Of a stretch of 24,855 bases of DNA, positions 24,392 to 24,855 are shown one piece after another. The stretch comes from Acidobacteriota bacterium (GTDB lineage: Bacteria > Acidobacteriota > Terriglobia > Terriglobales > Acidobacteriaceae). The DNA is taken from NCBI GenBank assembly GCA_021851465.1, contig JAJZDL010000011.1, positions 1 to 24,855 of the forward strand. The letters run 5' to 3'. Under the pieces are notes generated by a model. It searched no databases and was not told where the DNA came from. It saw only the letters and a list, made by a program, of their open reading frames with translations. Numbering within the stretch: position 1 is the stretch's first letter; the number at the start of each line of letters is the position of its first letter. Made by a program: the position numbers and the translations under genes.

Positions 24392-24450
24392 TCGCAAATA
24401 TGTCAGGGTTTCCCTGGCCCTTAGCTCGCTGCTTCTTAGGAGGGTGTTCT

Positions 24451-24855
24451 TTGAAGGGCCTTCGCCATCGTATCTTAAAAAGTGCGACCTTGATTGGTCT
24501 GACTCAGTGCTCGCTTTTGCTGGCGCAGGGCACGACTCGTCCGGTCTCCGCCGACGGTTTTGTCACCCAGACGACCGGAAGCGTTCTACAGATTGGGACT
24601 CTCAGCGTTCAATTCGACGGGCAGACCCGATGTTCAAAGTACGATGCTGCCTATGCGGCAAGGATGGTTAGCGAAAGAATTCGCCAGGTCGGCACACCAT
24701 GCGCGGACGTCAGGTTGAACGTCGGGAGCTATGTGCATGTGGACGGAACACTGAAAGTTGATGGAAGTATGGCGACCGCCAATGTTGAAGTCAAAGATCC
24801 ATGGAGAGTAATTGAATTCAATTCATCGTCGGCTGCTCCGCCTAAACTACCATGG
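24451..24855 (+). CDS. Putative exported protein, partial (runs off window)
   Basis: An open frame of 135 codons continues to the window end. It starts with TTG at 24451, preceded by AGGAGGG at a spacing of 6 bases, one of the best ribosome binding sites in the window. An in-frame ATG at 24400 lacks such a site. The N terminus (MKGLRHRILKSATLIGL, then TQCSLLLAQG) looks like a signal peptide. The mature part (DGFVTQTTGSVLQIGTLSVQ, later GSYVHVDGTLKVDGSMATANVEV) has the rhythm of small beta-barrel domains such as DUF5666; this is only a resemblance. It begins 59 bp after the Rhs stop. That position is typical of an immunity gene, but an exported protein of this kind is not a usual one. Confidence 0.6.
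   Translation, partial: MKGLRHRILKSATLIGLTQCSLLLAQGTTRPVSADGFVTQTTGSVLQIGTLSVQFDGQTRCSKYDAAYAARMVSERIRQVGTPCADVRLNVGSYVHVDGTLKVDGSMATANVEVKDPWRVIEFNSSSAAPPKLPW

Noticed and set aside
24392..24450. Rhs immunity gene directly downstream of the Rhs tip
   Set aside because: The following gene appears to encode an exported protein with beta-rich repeats, and the Rhs domain is not identified as a toxin, so an immunity label would be guesswork.

Overview
The window looks like chromosomal DNA of a GC-rich soil acidobacterium, probably Terriglobales (the Granulicella/Terriglobus/Edaphobacter group). This is an inference from the flavour of RpoB/RpoC, the ACR3-ArsM arsenic cluster and the Rhs and GH78 genes; no database search was possible. 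No rRNA, tRNA, CRISPR array or intact insertion sequence was found.

Layout. (1) 1-457: decayed IS5-type transposase remnant and the rpoC terminator. (2) 458-12186, minus strand: ribosomal protein/RNA polymerase block rplA-rplJ-rplL-rpoB-rpoC. Its gaps are large: 412 bp before rplA, 790 bp between rplL and rpoB, and 218 bp between rpoB and rpoC. rplK, nusG and secE are not next to rplA. (3) 12599-15865, minus: lysine/peptidoglycan genes dapA and dapD, preceded by an M29 metallo-aminopeptidase. (4) 15961-19015: arsenic resistance cluster, arsM-arsC leftward and arsR-acr3 rightward, from one 76-bp divergent promoter region. (5) 19071-20429, minus: purD. (6) 20597-23059, minus: secreted GH78 alpha-L-rhamnosidase. 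(7) 23126-24391, plus: 5'-truncated Rhs core with a variable C-terminal domain, followed by an exported-protein gene with a TTG start that runs off the window.

The genes form separate modules. The rpl-rpo block makes the ribosomal stalk and RNA polymerase. dapA and dapD catalyse steps from aspartate semialdehyde towards diaminopimelate. In the ars cluster, ArsC reduces arsenate, ACR3 exports arsenite, ArsM methylates it, and ArsR senses it and controls both arms. The Rhs/rhamnosidase end looks like accessory DNA with a recombination junction.

Most notable observations: a compact branched RNA structure that starts at the first base after the rplL stop codon, with a cUUCGg-capped arm, inside an unusually long hairpin-rich rplL-rpoB spacer; an eight-cysteine double zinc-ribbon insertion near the N terminus of RpoB; and overlapping divergent ars promoters with a 20-bp-phased direct repeat and an apparently leaderless arsR.
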